Shown piece by piece: positions 8,304 through 16,448 of a DNA stretch of 28,870 nt (its first letter is position 1; each line of letters starts with the position of its first letter). The notes beneath the pieces were generated by a model. The model did no database searches. It was not told the origin of the DNA and saw only the letters and a list, made by a program, of their open reading frames with translations. The translations under genes and the position numbers were made by a program. Source of the stretch: JACZSB01 sp965372015 (GTDB taxonomy: Bacteria > Fidelibacterota > Marinisomatia > SCGC-AAA003-L08 > TS1B11); assembly GCA_965372015.1 (NCBI GenBank), contig CBDVAP010000024.1:1-28870 (forward strand). Reading direction: 5' to 3'.

Positions 8304-9686
8304 ATGAAAGGTAAAGTCTGGCAGCAGCGCTTATCACGACCGCTGCATCCCGCCATCCATGCCCTGAACCGCTCCCTGGACTACGACCGCCGCCTGTGGC
8401 CCTACGACCTACAGGTGTCCCAGGTCTGGGCACAGGCCTTGGAGCGGGCCGGACTGTTGTCAAAGGGTGAACTGGATGCCATCAGTGGTGGGCTGGAAAC
8501 CATCGGGCAGGAATTGGCCGCCGGTAAGTTCGCTTTTGGTGGCGACGACGAGGATATCCACATGGCTATCGAGCGCCGTCTGGGGGAATTGATCGGCCCG
8601 GCCGCAGGCAAGCTACACACCGGCCGTAGCCGTAACGACCAGGTGGCCACCGACCTGCATCTGTACTGCCGGGATAGCGGTGAGCAGGTTAGCGCGGCAC
8701 TGCGCGAGGTTATTGTGGCCCTAGTGGACTTGGCCGAGAGCCAGGCGGACCAGCCGTTCCCCGGCCACACCCACCTGCAGCAGGCCGAGGTGCTGTCGCT
8801 GGGACACATTCTGCTGGCCCAGGCCACGGCCCTGCGGTCCGATACCGAGCTGCTCGAACGCACGGCAAATGAGGCTATGGCGGCCTGCCCCTTGGGATCG
8901 GGGGCCTTGGGGGGCTCGACCGTAGCGGTGGACCGCCATTGGATCGCCGGTCAGCTGGGGTTCACCGCTGCCGCGCCCAACAGCATTGCGTCGGTCTCCT
9001 CAAGGGATTGCGCCCTGGACCTGCTCTACGCCCTCAGCCGGCTGGGGGTGCACCTGAGCCACATGGCCGAAGACGTGATCCTGTGGAGCAGCATTGAGTT
9101 CGGCTATGCCACCCTGGACGATGCCACCGCCACCGGCAGCAGTATGCTGGCCCACAAGAAAAATCCCGATGTATTCGAGCTGGCCCGGGGTAAAAGCGGT
9201 CGGCTGGTGGGCCACCTGACCGGGTTGCTTACGACCATCAAGGGACTGCCTGGTGGCTATAACAAGGACCTGCAGGAGGACAAGGAGCCGCTGTTCGACA
9301 GCGTGGATACCGCCCTCACGCTGCTGGCCGCTCTGAAACCGGCCCTGGAAGGTCTCACCTTTCACCCGGGGCGAATTGTGCAGGCCCTATCGCCCCAACT
9401 AAAGGCCCAGCGGCTGGTGGCTTACCTGGTGGGGAAGGGGCTGGCCTTTCGCGAGGCTTACGGGGTGGCGGGAGCGCTGGTGAGCCGGGCCGAGCAGGAG
9501 GGCATGGCATTGGAGGCGCTGGCACTGGAAGCATTCCAGGAGCATTCGGACCTGTTTGGGAAGGATATCCTGGCCCTACTGAAGGAGCCCTGGGCGGTGC
9601 CTGCAGAGGGGGTTTACGGCGGGAGCTCGGTCAAGTCGGTGCGGGAGCAGGTGAAGGAGTTGCGGGGGTGGCTGGGGAGAGGATAG
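8304..9686 (+). CDS. argH: Argininosuccinate lyase
   Basis: ArgH splits argininosuccinate into arginine and fumarate and works as a cytoplasmic tetramer of the fumarase/aspartase superfamily. The 460-residue length is typical. Visible motifs are TGRSRNDQVATD (about 106-117), PGHTHLQQAE with the catalytic His near 157, and the flexible signature loop GSSMLAHKKNPDVFEL starting near 278, whose Ser is the catalytic base in the family. The loop has LAH where the common form has MPQ, and HKKNPDVFEL recalls Bacteroidetes-type enzymes. It is the last gene of the proBA-argGH operon. No clear + strand terminator follows, only the palindrome at 9805-9824. Confidence 0.97.
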   Translation: MKGKVWQQRLSRPLHPAIHALNRSLDYDRRLWPYDLQVSQVWAQALERAGLLSKGELDAISGGLETIGQELAAGKFAFGGDDEDIHMAIERRLGELIGPAAGKLHTGRSRNDQVATDLHLYCRDSGEQVSAALREVIVALVDLAESQADQPFPGHTHLQQAEVLSLGHILLAQATALRSDTELLERTANEAMAACPLGSGALGGSTVAVDRHWIAGQLGFTAAAPNSIASVSSRDCALDLLYALSRLGVHLSHMAEDVILWSSIEFGYATLDDATATGSSMLAHKKNPDVFELARGKSGRLVGHLTGLLTTIKGLPGGYNKDLQEDKEPLFDSVDTALTLLAALKPALEGLTFHPGRIVQALSPQLKAQRLVAYLVGKGLAFREAYGVAGALVSRAEQEGMALEALALEAFQEHSDLFGKDILALLKEPWAVPAEGVYGGSSVKSVREQVKELRGWLGRG

Positions 9687-9804
9687 GTTCCAAGTTTCTA
9701 GCCTTCGACAAGCTCAGGCCAAGTTTTCTGGTTTCAAGTTTTCTGTATCGAACCCCACTGTAAGCGGGGGAGCCCCGGGCAGGCCTTCAGCAATCAGCCC
9801 GTAG

Positions 9805-9824
9805 GGGCGTAATGCATTACGCCC
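9805..9824. repeat. 20-bp perfect palindrome, copy 1
   Basis: GGGCGTAATG and its exact reverse complement are joined without a spacer, flanked on the left by GTAG. The same 20 bases occur again at 26206-26225. Such perfect palindromes scattered between genes behave like a small dispersed element (REP or MITE-like). Here it lies 118 nt after the argH stop and could also act as a hairpin at the end of that transcript. Confidence 0.75.
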
Positions 9825-9881
9825 ATCCCGTCTATTTCAACAGAACACCCGCCTGCGACGGAACTACCCTGGCGCTTATTT

Positions 9882-9906
9882 CAATAAAAGCCCCGCCTTT
9901 GGCGGG
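9882..9906 (-). terminator. Intrinsic terminator of the 9920-11905 gene
   Basis: On the minus strand the stem CCCGCC-AAA-GGCGGG (9892-9906) is followed by GCTTTTATT, a T-rich run. It lies 13 nt beyond the stop codon of the minus-strand propeller gene, the expected position for its Rho-independent terminator. Confidence 0.6.
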
Positions 9907-9919
9907 ATTATGCGCCTAA

Positions 9920-11905
9920 CTATTTTAATAACAACATCTTGATCGATTTGGCGTTCTCCGGCGTCACCAGGCGGGCGATATATATCCCGCTGGGCAGCGC
10001 ATGCCCTGAAGCATCCTGCCCATCCCAGGTCACCGACTTATACCCCGCCGCCTGTTCGCCCTGTACCAGCGTCCGCACCTCCCGCCCCAGGATATCGTAG
10101 ATAGTGAGTGTTACATCTGCCCGCTGGGGCAGGTCGTAGCGCAGGGTAGTGACCGGATTGAATGGATTGGGGTAGGCTGGGTGCAGGGTGAACTCGGCCG
10201 GCAGGGCGCTTTCATTTTCGGCTATACCCACCCCCGGATTTATGTGCACACTGAAACTGTCGCTCCAGAAGACATAGCCTTCACTGGTGATGGAAAGAGC
10301 GAAGGGAATATCAAAATTACCCGAACAGTTATCATTGATGAGAAATCGATAATCACCCGAATTAACGACAGTTTCTCCAGGAGCGATATCACCGTATGCT
10401 TTATTCCCAAGCGCAATAGTCGTACACGTATCGGTGGTGGTAACAATTGCCCCAATTGCGGTGGCTGTGGCTGCTGCCCCCAGGTTACTGATATAAAGAT
10501 CAAATTTTACCACTGGCGGGACCGGTCTACCGTCGGCGGGATAGGTAATTGCGAGACTGTCAAGCACTACCGGTCCGATGGTGGTAAAGCGGGCCAAGTC
10601 ATCATAGTTGATGATCGCCGTAGCATTCAAGGTCGCTTTGAGGCCAGTATAGTAGAGCCTCTCATCGGCTGGGACCAGCCATACATTGCCAAATAGGCTG
10701 TCAGCTGCTGCCCCATCATGGTGGGCGCCGTCATCATAGAGGCGGACGCTGTCCAGATTAGTACGGTCAAAGGCCTCGAATTCCGCGAAAAGGGCTCGGC
10801 TGGTGGTGTCGCCGGTGAACAGGGCCGTCACTACTACCGAATCGCTGCCGGGAATGACGTAGGTGTTGGGCGCGACGGTAAAATCCTCCAGGCCTTGTAA
10901 CGATTTTGCATAACCGATGCGAACGTTGGTACCGTCGTAGCCGGAATACCACATATTGTAGGTAGAATTGGTTTCGTCAAGCTGAACCAAACCGAAGGCC
11001 GTAGACGCATCATCCCAGCTGCCGGCTGGACCAACTTCTAGGATTGGATTGTTCTCAAACTTGGTCCAGCTTATGCCATTCACAGAGGTTGCGTAGCCGA
11101 TGCGCCAGTCAAAGAAGTCTCCACCTGAGTACCACATCTGGTAAATTGCGCCGTCAAATATAATATGGATTCCCTGGACCCTGGGGTAGTCCCAGCTGGT
11201 AGCGGAGCCTACGCTCATAACTGGATTATTCGTACTATCCTTGGTCCACACGATCCCATCGGGCGAGGTGGCGTGACCGATGCGATGAACTTGGTCATCA
11301 ATACCAGTGTACCACAGATGATAGATGAACCCGTCGAAAAGCACAATCTCGGAGACAAGTCCAACGGCGTCCCAACTGCCCGCAGGCCCGAGGTCCAGGA
11401 TCGGATTGAGGGCATCCTTCGTCCAGGTAATCCCATCCGGCGAAGTGGCACGACCGATGCGTAAGTTGGTCCCGTCTAAGCCAGAGTAAAGCATATGAAA
11501 AATGGTATCAACCAGAAATACGGTGGGGAAATAGACGCGGTAGTCATCCCAGCTGTCCGTTGGACCTCGTTCAAGAACAGGATTCAGCGCATCCTTCGTC
11601 CAGGCGAGGCCATCTGTGGATGTGGCGTGGCCAATATCAAATATCAGTTCGTCTGTTGTGCCACTGCCGGAATACCACATATGATAGGTGCTGCCATCGA
11701 AATAGTATGATGCCGTCAAGACATAAACATCGTCCCACGTTCCTGCCGCGCCCAGGTTGAGCACCGGATTTTCGGAGGATTTAGTCCACTCAGTTTGAGC
11801 CAGCGTTACTGTTGAGAGACACAGGGAAATACCTAGTGACGCAAACAGGCAGAATGTTCTGCCTGATCTGTAATTCATTTCCTGGATTTTTTGCATTCGC
11901 TTCAT
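9920..11905 (-). CDS. Secreted five-bladed beta-propeller (GH43/GH130-like fold) with type IX-type sorting domain
   Basis: The product (661 residues from the chosen start) has a signal peptide ending ...STVTLAQ. About 340 residues follow with five repeats of one pattern: (N)NPVL-LGPAGSWD, then F(D)G-YHMWYSG-DG, then RIGYATS-DGI-WTKD. This is the five-bladed propeller seen in GH43/GH32/GH130-like proteins, suggesting carbohydrate binding or cleavage; I cannot confirm catalytic acids. A module of about 300 residues follows, shared with the carboxypeptidase at 26447, ending in a Por/type IX sorting domain (AYPNPFNPVTTLRYDLPQ, GREVRTLVQG, SGIYIARL, final KMLLLK). The ATG at 11903-11905 is preferred because a G-rich ribosome-binding site sits 4 nt upstream; the longer frame (to 11950) and the ATG 9 codons downstream are alternatives. 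It is likely exported to the surface or medium. Confidence 0.8.
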   Translation of the reverse strand: MKRMQKIQEMNYRSGRTFCLFASLGISLCLSTVTLAQTEWTKSSENPVLNLGAAGTWDDVYVLTASYYFDGSTYHMWYSGSGTTDELIFDIGHATSTDGLAWTKDALNPVLERGPTDSWDDYRVYFPTVFLVDTIFHMLYSGLDGTNLRIGRATSPDGITWTKDALNPILDLGPAGSWDAVGLVSEIVLFDGFIYHLWYTGIDDQVHRIGHATSPDGIVWTKDSTNNPVMSVGSATSWDYPRVQGIHIIFDGAIYQMWYSGGDFFDWRIGYATSVNGISWTKFENNPILEVGPAGSWDDASTAFGLVQLDETNSTYNMWYSGYDGTNVRIGYAKSLQGLEDFTVAPNTYVIPGSDSVVVTALFTGDTTSRALFAEFEAFDRTNLDSVRLYDDGAHHDGAAADSLFGNVWLVPADERLYYTGLKATLNATAIINYDDLARFTTIGPVVLDSLAITYPADGRPVPPVVKFDLYISNLGAAATATAIGAIVTTTDTCTTIALGNKAYGDIAPGETVVNSGDYRFLINDNCSGNFDIPFALSITSEGYVFWSDSFSVHINPGVGIAENESALPAEFTLHPAYPNPFNPVTTLRYDLPQRADVTLTIYDILGREVRTLVQGEQAAGYKSVTWDGQDASGHALPSGIYIARLVTPENAKSIKMLLLK

Positions 11906-12107
11906 GACGCCCCCCGCCGTTGTTAGTAAGTGCATACGTCCCGAGGGCACTCGTCATGAAGTCGAGGGGCTTGCAGATGTGATGGCTTCCTCTCCGGGAA
12001 ACACTACCAAGAAGCCGGACGGCGGAATGACCAGTGCTTTATCGGCGCCGTATCTTTATACGCTCTTTTACATCGCTAGGGAGTCTTCTTATAGAGGACT
12101 TTCTATG

Positions 12108-12138
12108 CAAATATACGAAACATTTGGGGGGATAGCAA
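12108..12138 (-). promoter_or_regulatory. Bacteroidetes-type promoter (TTG-N20-TATATTTG) of the propeller gene
   Basis: On the minus strand, TTG (12136-12138) is followed after exactly 20 nt by TATATTTG (12108-12115), which fits the TAnnTTTG -7 element of Bacteroidetes primary sigma promoters. The same two elements with the same 20-nt spacing precede the carboxypeptidase at 26447, and the roughly 90 nt after the -7 box are also alike. The start codon is about 200 nt downstream. Confidence 0.55.
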
Positions 12139-12317
12139 ATCGTATGGGGGAAGCTCTACAGGGCTACACTTCTTGCCCTGGGTAGGATTTTTCTCGTCGC
12201 AGCGCACTTATTATCCGCTCCTTGGCGTCCTTAGCGTACCTAGCGGCTAATCCTCTTCTCTTCCCCTGACCAGTTTACCCCGCCTTCGGCGGGAGAGGTG
12301 GGTGCGGCTCGCCGCTG

Positions 12318-12840
12318 CTTCCGCGCACCAGGCGAACGACACGGCCCTACAAAATCCTTATATTCCCACCGCTCTTTGAAAATCAAGTCGATGCTCTTTC
12401 CCTCGCCTTCAGGCCTGTCCCGCAGCATATTTGTCCGCCAAAGGCGGTGGCGGGGAGAGGTCTGCTGCTGCCACTGGTACTGCCACTACCCTGCCAGCGG
12501 GGTGAGGTCCCAGTATCTACCAGATATTAACCTCTTCATTCTTAATGCCTTATGCTCATTTTCCGCCCATTTTGCACTTTGCATTTTGCATTTCCCCTAC
12601 GGGTTCCGGTATCTAACAGATATTAACCTATTAAAACTTAATATCTTATGCTCCAATTCCGCCCTTTGTGTCATAGTGGTTTTCCTAAAAAAACAAACGG
12701 CTAGCCTCCCCCGTCGGCAAGCATTGGCCTTTTGATGTGTATTAGCTAGGTATTGGATGGGTTTTCAATCGGTTTCTTATGGGTCTTTCATGGGTCAAAG
12801 CTGGGCATAAGCTGGTCATTCGTTAGCCTATCGCGGCTCC
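12318..12840 (+). repeat. Dispersed intergenic repeat, copy A (inverted relative to 25761-26169)
   Basis: Read on the + strand, this stretch matches the reverse complement of 25761-26169 over its whole length with mismatches and gaps. It runs from CCGCGCACCAGGCGAACGAC through GGGGTGAGGT, ATCTAACAGATATTAACC, TTTTCCGCCCATTTTGCAC and GCATTGGCCTTTTGATG to GCTGGGCATAAGCTGG and TTCGTTAGCCTA. Copy A is longer because it holds an internal partial duplication: 12511-12568 and 12604-12664 both run from (G/T)TATCTA(C)AGATATTAACCT to TTCCGCCC. I see no coding content and no transposase. Confidence 0.8.
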
Positions 12841-12883
12841 CTTGGCCTACTGCTTACTGCCTAACTGCCTACGGCCCACCGCC

Positions 12884-14611
12884 TCACTCTCCGGCCCGCC
12901 ACACCCGCCTGCCGTCTACGTAGACCGCATGGACCTTGGGCCGGCCCAGCAGCCCCTTGGTGAATAGTACAAAGTCGGCCGCCTTACCCTCCCGGATCGT
13001 GGCGCTTTGCGGCAGCTGCCACTGCTGGGCTTGACCCTCCGTTAGGCGCTGGATCAGCTGCGGGTCGAGGGAGCGCAGTTTGCGGGTAAAATCGGCCTCC
13101 TCCGGTGGCACTACCGGTTTGCCGGCCAGAGACCTGATCAGTTTCTCGGCCACGGTATCCTGCCCGGCCAATACTCCCACCGCACCGGCTGCCAGCCGCT
13201 CCAGCAGCGCCACTTTTTCCTCCGCCGATTGCAGCGGCCCGTCAAGCCTGAGTACCGTCCCGGTATTCCCCGGCAGGCCGGCGCTCTCCTGTAAGCGCGT
13301 AAAGGGAGCCAGCTGCTGCCCGGGCAGGACATATAGCAGGGTAGTGAAACCCTTTTTCAAGAGCTTTTGGGCCTCCTTTCCCAGGCTGGCAGGATCGCTC
13401 ATATCCGGTTCCCGGACCAAACCTATCAGGCCGGGGGCCAGATAAAAGTCCTCACCGGCGACGGTTTCCTTGGCCTCGTGAACATCCAGATCCCCAAGAT
13501 CGGCGATCAGGCCTCGGTCGCTGTCAAAGTCGACCCCCACATCGGCCCTGAAGGGGGCAATACCGGTGCCGTCGATCACCTGGACATCCCTGATAATTAA
13601 GTCATAAATGGACCGGCCGTTTTCCGGTAGCGCGTCGTAAATCGCCGGGTCGGCGTTGGCGTAGGAATCGTCGGCGATGGCGCTAAAAGCGGCCAGCAGG
13701 GCGATAAAGTTTAACTTTTGCAGGTAGCGCTCGGCATCGGTATGCCATCCACCCGACTCGATCAGGACCGTGCTGACCCCCCAGTTTTGCATGGCGTCGC
13801 CGAACGCCTGGGGCATGTAATCGGCGTCATACTTGGCTATGTGGCCGCTGAGCGCCGGCCCCAGGGCTTGGTAGATCACCACCGCCACCTGCTTGGCCCG
13901 CAGCCGCACCGGATTATCGGCTTCCAGCGCATCAAAGGGGGGCGCCATCAGGGCGATGGCCGCCAGCTTGCCGCTGTTGCCCACGGTCCGCCGGGCGTTC
14001 TGGTTATGCAGATTGAACCCGAAATCGGGCTGCAGCCGGTCCTGCAATTCAATCAGCAGCCGCCCCTCAGGAGTCTGCCGGTCCCGGGCGTCACGGTTGA
14101 TGTCCAGCCCTTGGGCGTTCCGGCGGCTGGAGTGCCGGGCTCCATCGGGGTTAAGCATGGGCACTGCGTAGATGGTGATATTATCCAGGATAGTCTGAGT
14201 AAACGGATCGCCGCGGTGCATCATCAGGTAGTTGAATACATCCAACAGTGCCCCGGTGGCCGTGGGCTCATCCCCGTGCATCTGGCTCCACAGCAGCACC
14301 TTTTTTGGGCCGCTGCCGAGCCTGACTAAGTGGATCGGCCGCTTCTGGACCGAATGGCCGGCCACTTCAAAGTGAAAGTCCTCCCCGTGGCGCTTGACCA
14401 ACGCGTCCAGCATCCCGGCGACCAGCTCACTATTAAGTGAATCAAGCGGCCCCTTAGAGAACCGGGCCGTCGCATACTGCTCATCCAGGAACCGGTAGTC
14501 CGGGTCTGATTGTGCTCCCAATTTCACTGCTCCTGCCATTATCAGCCAGAGGACCAGGGCCGCCGGCCGGGATGATAGTGTACGGCCGATTCCATAAAAG
14601 TTAGCCCACAT
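12884..14611 (-). CDS. Secreted M14-family metallopeptidase fused to a metal-less amidohydrolase-like domain
   Basis: A signal peptide (MWANFYGIGRTL..., cut near LGAQ) leads into a zinc carboxypeptidase-like domain with H112 and E115 in MHGDEPTA, LNPDGARH and NRD motifs, a third zinc-ligand candidate His at about 202 in NLHNQN, and the catalytic-Glu candidate E285 in VLIESGGW. From about residue 350 the sequence reads like the split beta-sandwich of amidohydrolases: VIDGTG at 355-360, GLIADLGDL, LAPGLIG at 401-407, and at the C-terminus IREGKAADFVLF...VHAVYVDGRRVW. The HxH metal motif that normally follows PGxID is absent (GLVREPD), so the second domain is unlikely to be a hydrolase. The ATG at 14609-14611 was chosen because AAGGAG lies 6 nt upstream; the longer frame starts at 14644. 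Probably periplasmic or surface peptide processing. Confidence 0.8.
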   Translation of the reverse strand: MWANFYGIGRTLSSRPAALVLWLIMAGAVKLGAQSDPDYRFLDEQYATARFSKGPLDSLNSELVAGMLDALVKRHGEDFHFEVAGHSVQKRPIHLVRLGSGPKKVLLWSQMHGDEPTATGALLDVFNYLMMHRGDPFTQTILDNITIYAVPMLNPDGARHSSRRNAQGLDINRDARDRQTPEGRLLIELQDRLQPDFGFNLHNQNARRTVGNSGKLAAIALMAPPFDALEADNPVRLRAKQVAVVIYQALGPALSGHIAKYDADYMPQAFGDAMQNWGVSTVLIESGGWHTDAERYLQKLNFIALLAAFSAIADDSYANADPAIYDALPENGRSIYDLIIRDVQVIDGTGIAPFRADVGVDFDSDRGLIADLGDLDVHEAKETVAGEDFYLAPGLIGLVREPDMSDPASLGKEAQKLLKKGFTTLLYVLPGQQLAPFTRLQESAGLPGNTGTVLRLDGPLQSAEEKVALLERLAAGAVGVLAGQDTVAEKLIRSLAGKPVVPPEEADFTRKLRSLDPQLIQRLTEGQAQQWQLPQSATIREGKAADFVLFTKGLLGRPKVHAVYVDGRRVWRAGE

Positions 14612-14838
14612 TCGACACTCCTTGTAGTTAGGATAATCAGGCAATTCGGATGGCAGTATGTTGAGAGCCCTACTCGTTGCTTCATCATTAGCCCTGGGTA
14701 TTAGCGGTAGCGGACCTACTAACGCGACCAGATGTTAATAATGAAATGCTGGAGGGCATATAAACGAAATTGGATGGAAGTTGCTTTAGTTTGTTTACCC
14801 TGGATTACCGAGTTGTGGACGTGGGGAACACCGATAAC

Positions 14839-14867
14839 TTGACAACTTTTCGAAAAGGTCGTATACT
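14839..14867 (+). promoter_or_regulatory. Consensus sigma-70 promoter (TTGACA-N17-TATACT)
   Basis: TTGACA at 14839-14844 and TATACT at 14862-14867 are separated by 17 nt, an almost perfect housekeeping promoter in the enterobacterial sense. The expected start of transcription is near 14874, giving a leader of about 185 nt before the secreted Asp-box gene. It differs in type from the TAnnTTTG promoters of the two other secreted-protein genes. Confidence 0.7.
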
Positions 14868-14873
14868 ATAATC

Positions 14874-15058
14874 GTAAATAAAGGGGCTACACAGGTATCG
14901 GTTGCGCAAGTGTGGTGTTATTATAATATGGTGATATTACGAATATTCCCGGCATGCTGCCCTGTTGGGAGGTCGCCGACGTACTAAGAGCCCGAAAGGG
15001 CAGGTGTTATTGAAGGCGCCAGGCTAGCAGCTGATCACCGTAGGGAATGGAGAGCTGC
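14874..15058 (+). promoter_or_regulatory. Long structured leader of the Asp-box gene
   Basis: The leader includes CTGCCCT (14957-14963) perfectly complementary to AGGGCAG (14997-15003), and an overlapping GCCC-GAAA-GGGC tetraloop hairpin (14990-15001) that would exclude the first pairing. TTGCGCAA and ACAC/GTGT complementary segments occur near its 5' end. It matches no riboswitch consensus that I recognise, and no T-tract follows the hairpins. Confidence 0.3.
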
Positions 15059-16375
15059 ATGAGAATGATCGGTTCCGGCTTTGAGGCATTGTTATACTCA
15101 ACATACATAAAACGTACCCTGGCGGTCGTGTGTCTGTTATCAGGGGGCATGGTTTTTCCCCAGTGGAGCCAGGTATTCGCAACCACCAGGGGTGTTTCAG
15201 CCCTCATAGAAACCGATAATTTTATATTGGCGGCCGCACACGACCGCATTTTACGATCCAGCGACAATGGGGCTAACTGGGATTCTATCGCCGTCCTGTC
15301 ATCCTTCGCTGCATCAGACTTTGCGACTTTGGATGGCAACATATTTGTCGTCACAAGCTGGCTTTGTGCTGGTTTTTGCGATCCGCAGGAGTGTCTGTTT
15401 CTTTCGCCGGATAACGGCGCCAACTGGCAGGCAAAATTCTCAGCACCGTATGGGGCGGACTTCATCGAAGCCCATGGAAATTATCTGTTCTTGAACGCCG
15501 GCACTGGTCTCTATCGCTCCGCTGATGCCGGCAACCAATGGGCGCGAATCGACTCTGGCATGAACGTGTCGGGAGGTCTTGGGAATCTTGTTTCGAGTGA
15601 CGGAATCCTTTATGGTACGCAAAAGGGTAGATTATATCAAACTGACGACAACGGCGAATCGTGGACATCGCTAAGCGAAGGCCTGCCGGATGATTATATA
15701 TACGCTTTGGCGGTTCGCGATTCTATCATCTTCATCGGGACCAGTCAATTTGGGGTCTATCGGTCCACAAATTCCGGCCAAGGCTGGACCTCAGTCAGTA
15801 CGGGCTTGCCTGAGAATGCACTCATCTCAGATTTTGCATCCCACGGCGGTTACCTTTTTACTACCATCATATCTGTCACCGCAGGTGGTTATTACACTGG
15901 TGTCTATCTGACTGAGGATAACGGCCTGAGTTGGGAGGACGTCAACCACGGTTTACTAATCGACGATATAACCCTTATTACAGAGTTATTGATTAGGAGC
16001 GATTATATATTTGCGGCCGGGACCGGTGGCATCTGGCGTCGGCCGCTGTCGGAACTCCTATCAGTGGCCGAAACACCAGGAGGCGACCTGCCAAGTGCTT
16101 TCCGGCTAAATCAGAATTATCCCAATCCCTTCAACAGCCAGACCATAATCACATACGTGCTGCCAGAAGAAGTCCCCGTAAGTTTGGAGGTTTATAGCCT
16201 TACCGGCCGACTGATCGAGAACCTGGTGCAACAGCGCCAAGGTCCGGGGACCTACCAGATAGTTTATAGTGCCGGGCATTTGCCCAGCGGAGTGTACTTA
16301 TACCGGCTCAAGGCCATCCCCATTGGGGACGGCGAGCGATTTATTGCTGGCCGAAAGATGTTGCTATTGAGGTAG
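15059..16375 (+). CDS. Secreted Asp-box (BNR) beta-propeller protein with type IX-type sorting domain
   Basis: About 438 residues. An N-terminal export signal (YIKRTLAVVCLLSGG...) is followed by a propeller with at least six Asp-box-like turns: SSDNGANW, SPDNGANW, SADAGNQW, TDDNGESW, STNSGQGW and TEDNGLSW. Such repeats occur in sialidases, photosystem assembly factor Ycf48-like and sortilin-like propellers; no sialidase catalytic arrangement is evident, so a binding or scaffolding role is as likely. The C-terminus is a Por/type IX sorting domain (NYPNPFNSQTIITYVLP, LTGRLIENLVQ, LPSGVYLYRL, ending GRKMLLLR). It is more divergent than the sorting domains of the other two secreted proteins here. 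ATG 15059 is preferred because GGAGAG lies 4 nt upstream; ATG 15047 is the longer alternative. It is expressed alone from the promoter at 14839. Confidence 0.8.
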   Translation: MRMIGSGFEALLYSTYIKRTLAVVCLLSGGMVFPQWSQVFATTRGVSALIETDNFILAAAHDRILRSSDNGANWDSIAVLSSFAASDFATLDGNIFVVTSWLCAGFCDPQECLFLSPDNGANWQAKFSAPYGADFIEAHGNYLFLNAGTGLYRSADAGNQWARIDSGMNVSGGLGNLVSSDGILYGTQKGRLYQTDDNGESWTSLSEGLPDDYIYALAVRDSIIFIGTSQFGVYRSTNSGQGWTSVSTGLPENALISDFASHGGYLFTTIISVTAGGYYTGVYLTEDNGLSWEDVNHGLLIDDITLITELLIRSDYIFAAGTGGIWRRPLSELLSVAETPGGDLPSAFRLNQNYPNPFNSQTIITYVLPEEVPVSLEVYSLTGRLIENLVQQRQGPGTYQIVYSAGHLPSGVYLYRLKAIPIGDGERFIAGRKMLLLR

Positions 16376-16448
16376 TTAAGCGTATAGTCCCGTCCCTATC
16401 CCGCAGAATGCCTGTCCCGTCAACTCCGCCATCGGCGTGGTAGAGGCG

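Larger units (their letters stand above)
9687..9919. other. Intergenic spacer between convergent argH and propeller gene
   Basis: This 233-nt spacer holds a degenerate repeat of 'caagttttctggttt' type near 9690-9745, the 20-bp palindrome at 9805-9824, and the hairpin terminator of the minus-strand gene. I see no open frame of interest. Confidence 0.5.
11906..12883. other. Long noncoding region with promoter, hairpins and dispersed repeat
   Basis: Nearly 1 kb carries no convincing gene; the 145-codon frame at 12298-12735 lies inside repeat sequence and has low-complexity composition. The region holds the leader and promoter of the minus-strand propeller gene (12027-12138), a stretch of 'gctaaggacgccaagg' type near 12215-12245 (read on the minus strand), two small GC hairpins (12279-12293 and 12435-12447), the inverted dispersed repeat copy A (12318-12840), and a degenerate 'ctgcctaactgcctac' repeat at 12846-12880. 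Confidence 0.6.
14612..15058. other. Divergent region between M14 peptidase and Asp-box protein
   Basis: This 447-nt spacer contains the consensus sigma-70 promoter at 14839-14867 and a leader of about 185 nt for the rightward gene. I see no clear promoter for the leftward peptidase gene and no open frame worth calling. Confidence 0.5.

Noticed and set aside
12298..12735. 145-codon open frame in the noncoding region
   Set aside because: It coincides with the dispersed repeat copy A, which is not open in copy B, and its translation is low-complexity and Ser/Cys/Phe-rich without family likeness.
14874..15003. Possible tmRNA or known riboswitch (GGGGCTACACAGGTATCGG start)
   Set aside because: The first bases recall tmRNA, but there is no tag frame and no T-arm/CCA end, and no cobalamin, c-di-GMP, TPP or SAM riboswitch core could be recognised.
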